Assembly (NCBI RefSeq): GCF_003428645.1
Contig: NZ_QVQH01000016.1
Location: 1 to 64,000 of the forward strand
DNA: 64,000 nt
Reading direction: 5' to 3'
DNA from: Geodermatophilus marinus
Lineage (GTDB): Bacteria > Actinomycetota > Actinomycetes > Mycobacteriales > Geodermatophilaceae
This document shows positions 62,811-64,000 of this stretch, piece by piece (within the stretch, counting starts at the first letter, position 1; every line of letters starts with the position of its first letter). Made by a program: the position numbers and the translations under genes. A model generated the notes under the pieces. That model was not told the DNA's origin. It searched no databases and saw only the letters and a list, made by a program, of their open reading frames with translations.

Positions 62811-63073
62811 GACGGCGGCGGGCGTGGCAGGGCCTGTGTCGACGCCGCCTGAACCGACCTCCTGGCAACGGTGCTGGCGGCCCCGCTTCTCGATCCACGT
62901 GCTGGGCGGCTTGAGGGACGTGGTGGGTGGGCTCCGTGCGGCCGTCGGTCGGTTGACCGGCCGCACGGTGCGCAGCGCGAGCCGCTGCGCGGTCGTCCCG
63001 CCACCGCCCCCGAAGTGCCCCCCAACGAGGGGGCAGCGGGCGTGATCGTGCCCCTCAGCGCGGGCCGGGGAAC

Positions 63074-63113
63074 GGGAGAGGCCCTGGTCGGCGAACCGGC
63101 CAGGGCCTCTCCC
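63074..63113. terminator. Terminator of tRNA-His
   Basis: GGGAGAGGCCCTGG (63074-63087) pairs perfectly with 63100-63113, and four further pairs include one G-T. It lies right behind the tRNA 3' end on the minus strand. A similar hairpin sits beside the left att copy. Confidence 0.7.
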
Positions 63114-63144
63114 GTGGGGTGAGTGACGGGGCTCGAACCCGCGA
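63113..63144. repeat. attR-like 32-bp copy including the tRNA-His 3' end
   Basis: This 32-bp stretch is identical to 39896-39927. It covers the tRNA-His 3' half of the T arm and the acceptor strand, plus a few bases beyond the gene. The crossover should have taken place inside it. Confidence 0.85.
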
Positions 63145-63190
63145 CACCCAGGATCACAACCTGGTGCTCTACCAGCTGAGCTACACCCAC
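63118..63190 (-). tRNA. tRNA-His (anticodon GTG)
   Basis: The minus strand forms a cloverleaf with acceptor GTGGGTG/CACTCAC (one G-T pair). The anticodon loop TTGTGAT gives GTG. The discriminator is C, and the base before the first acceptor base encodes G, the special G-1 of histidine tRNAs. Its 3' end faces the island. Confidence 0.95.
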
Positions 63191-63239
63191 CGTGCGCCCC
63201 CACCGGGGTGGCGGCAACGGTACGACGATACCGGGCGGG

Positions 63240-63917
63240 TCAGCCCTCCGACGCGACCGGGGGTGCGGTGGCGCCCGCGCCTGCGTCCCCCGCGGCGAGC
63301 AGCTCGGCGAACGAGCCGGTCACCCGCTCGGCGGCGGCCTGCGCGTCGGCGCTCGACGGCCCCGGCCCGTCGGCGAACAGGGTCTGCCGGTAGTAGGCCA
63401 GCTCGCGCACCGACTCGATGATGTCGGTCAGCGCCCGGTGCGCCAGCCCCTTCGACGGCTGGGCGAAGTACACCCGGGGGAACCACCGCCGGGCCAGCTC
63501 CTTGATCGAGGAGACGTCGATCATCCGGTAGTGCAGGTGGTCGTCGAGCTCCGGCATGTCCCGGGCCAGGAAGCCGCGGTCGGTGCCGATCGAGTTGCCG
63601 CACAGCGGGGCGGTCCGCCGCTCGGGCACGAACCGCCGCACGTAGGCCAGCAGCTGCTGCTCGGCCTCGGCCACGGTGAGGGTCGAGGCCCGTACCGCGT
63701 CGGTCAGCCCGGACTTGGCGTGCATCTCGGTGACGACGTCGGCCATGCCGTCGAGGTCGGCGTCGTCGGCGGAGATCACCAGGTCCAGGCCGGGGTCGAG
63801 GACGGTGAGCTCCGAGTCGGTGACGAGCACCGCCACCTCGATCAGCTTGTCCCGGGAGAGGTCCAGCCCGGTCATCTCGCAGTCGATCCAGACCAGGTGC
63901 CCTGCGCTGTCCGCCAC
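63240..63917 (-). CDS. orn: Oligoribonuclease
   Basis: The 225-residue DEDDh exonuclease degrades two- to five-base RNAs, including the product of cyclic-di-GMP breakdown. Motifs are [10 protein letters not shown] (Asp, Glu), [16 protein letters not shown] (Asp) and [11 protein letters not shown] (His, Asp). Conserved [17 protein letters not shown] is typical of Orn. GTG 63917 ([10 protein letters not shown]) is chosen. The C-terminal Ala-rich tail is specific to this lineage. tRNA-His follows downstream in the same direction. Confidence 0.95.
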   Translation of the reverse strand: MADSAGHLVWIDCEMTGLDLSRDKLIEVAVLVTDSELTVLDPGLDLVISADDADLDGMADVVTEMHAKSGLTDAVRASTLTVAEAEQQLLAYVRRFVPERRTAPLCGNSIGTDRGFLARDMPELDDHLHYRMIDVSSIKELARRWFPRVYFAQPSKGLAHRALTDIIESVRELAYYRQTLFADGPGPSSADAQAAAERVTGSFAELLAAGDAGAGATAPPVASEG

Positions 63918-64000
63918 GGGGGAGGACCCTACGTCCCTGCAGCCCCGGCCGCCCCGCCGGTGCACCACGTACCGCACGCGGCGCGCGCGTGCCACTCGGG

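Larger units (their letters stand above)
39928..63112. mobile_element. Genomic island integrated at tRNA-His
   Basis: The roughly 23.2-kb segment is bounded by 32-bp perfect direct repeats, one being the 3' end of an intact tRNA-His. The segment lies on the 3' side of the tRNA, as integrative elements do. It carries a two-component module, a complete Kdp plus Trk potassium module, and several signalling genes. Pseudogenes lie near its right end. No integrase, conjugation or phage structural gene is visible, so it may be a stabilised remnant of a larger element. Confidence 0.75.

Noticed and set aside
39928-63112. A prophage or conjugative element
   Set aside because: No capsid, portal, tail, relaxase or type IV secretion genes are visible between the repeats.

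Overview
The window is about 74 percent GC by eye, uses many GTG and TTG starts, and has short intergenic gaps and overlapping stop/start codons. The gene set is typical of soil or rock actinobacteria: PucR, GAF-ANTAR, STAS and DUF3618/DUF427 proteins, and kdpFABC divergent from kdpDE. I would place it in or near the Geodermatophilaceae (Blastococcus, Modestobacter, Geodermatophilus). That is an inference from gene content; no ribosomal RNA is present.

Layout. (1) 1-5060 is accessory DNA ending at a tRNA-Leu. It holds a candidate restriction-modification module: two overlapping genes that together make one N6-adenine methyltransferase with its halves in swapped order, and a convergent putative nuclease. 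A decayed IS256-type insertion sequence follows. (2) 5061-39791 looks mostly like core chromosome: a TetR regulator, an EAL phosphodiesterase, acyl-CoA dehydrogenase and thioesterase, transporters, isopentenyl-diphosphate isomerase, polysaccharide deacetylase, a heme oxygenase with a collapsed bacteriophytochrome, the PucR/proline catabolism locus, tRNA-Lys, an L,D-transpeptidase, and an arsenic resistance locus (cadI/arsI, two arsR genes, aquaporin, arsenate reductase) with visible ArsR operators. A scar of SulP and GAF fragments precedes an intact GAF-ANTAR gene. (3) 39896-63144 is bounded by a perfect 32-bp direct repeat made from the 3' end of tRNA-His. I read the roughly 23.2 kb between the repeats as a genomic island integrated at tRNA-His. 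(4) 63118-63917 returns to the chromosome with tRNA-His and oligoribonuclease.

The island has two modules. The first (40.2-46.9 kb) is a LiaRS/NarL-like two-component system surrounded by membrane proteins (DUF1772, two DUF4386), a membrane-anchored serine hydrolase and a quinone-oxidoreductase-like enzyme. A 20-bp sequence recurs about 100 bp upstream of three of its transcription units and is a candidate operator. The second (48.4-59.2 kb) is a potassium module: kdpFABC plus an extra tiny membrane ORF, divergent kdpDE with an 11-bp tandem repeat between them, then a TrkH/KtrB channel and a TrkA/KtrA gating subunit. It is bracketed by one intact and one broken copy of the same helix-turn-helix gene. 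The island ends with signalling genes (STAS, GAF-ANTAR, an orphan kinase) and a ParB-like pseudogene. No integrase gene is visible, so the island may be fixed.
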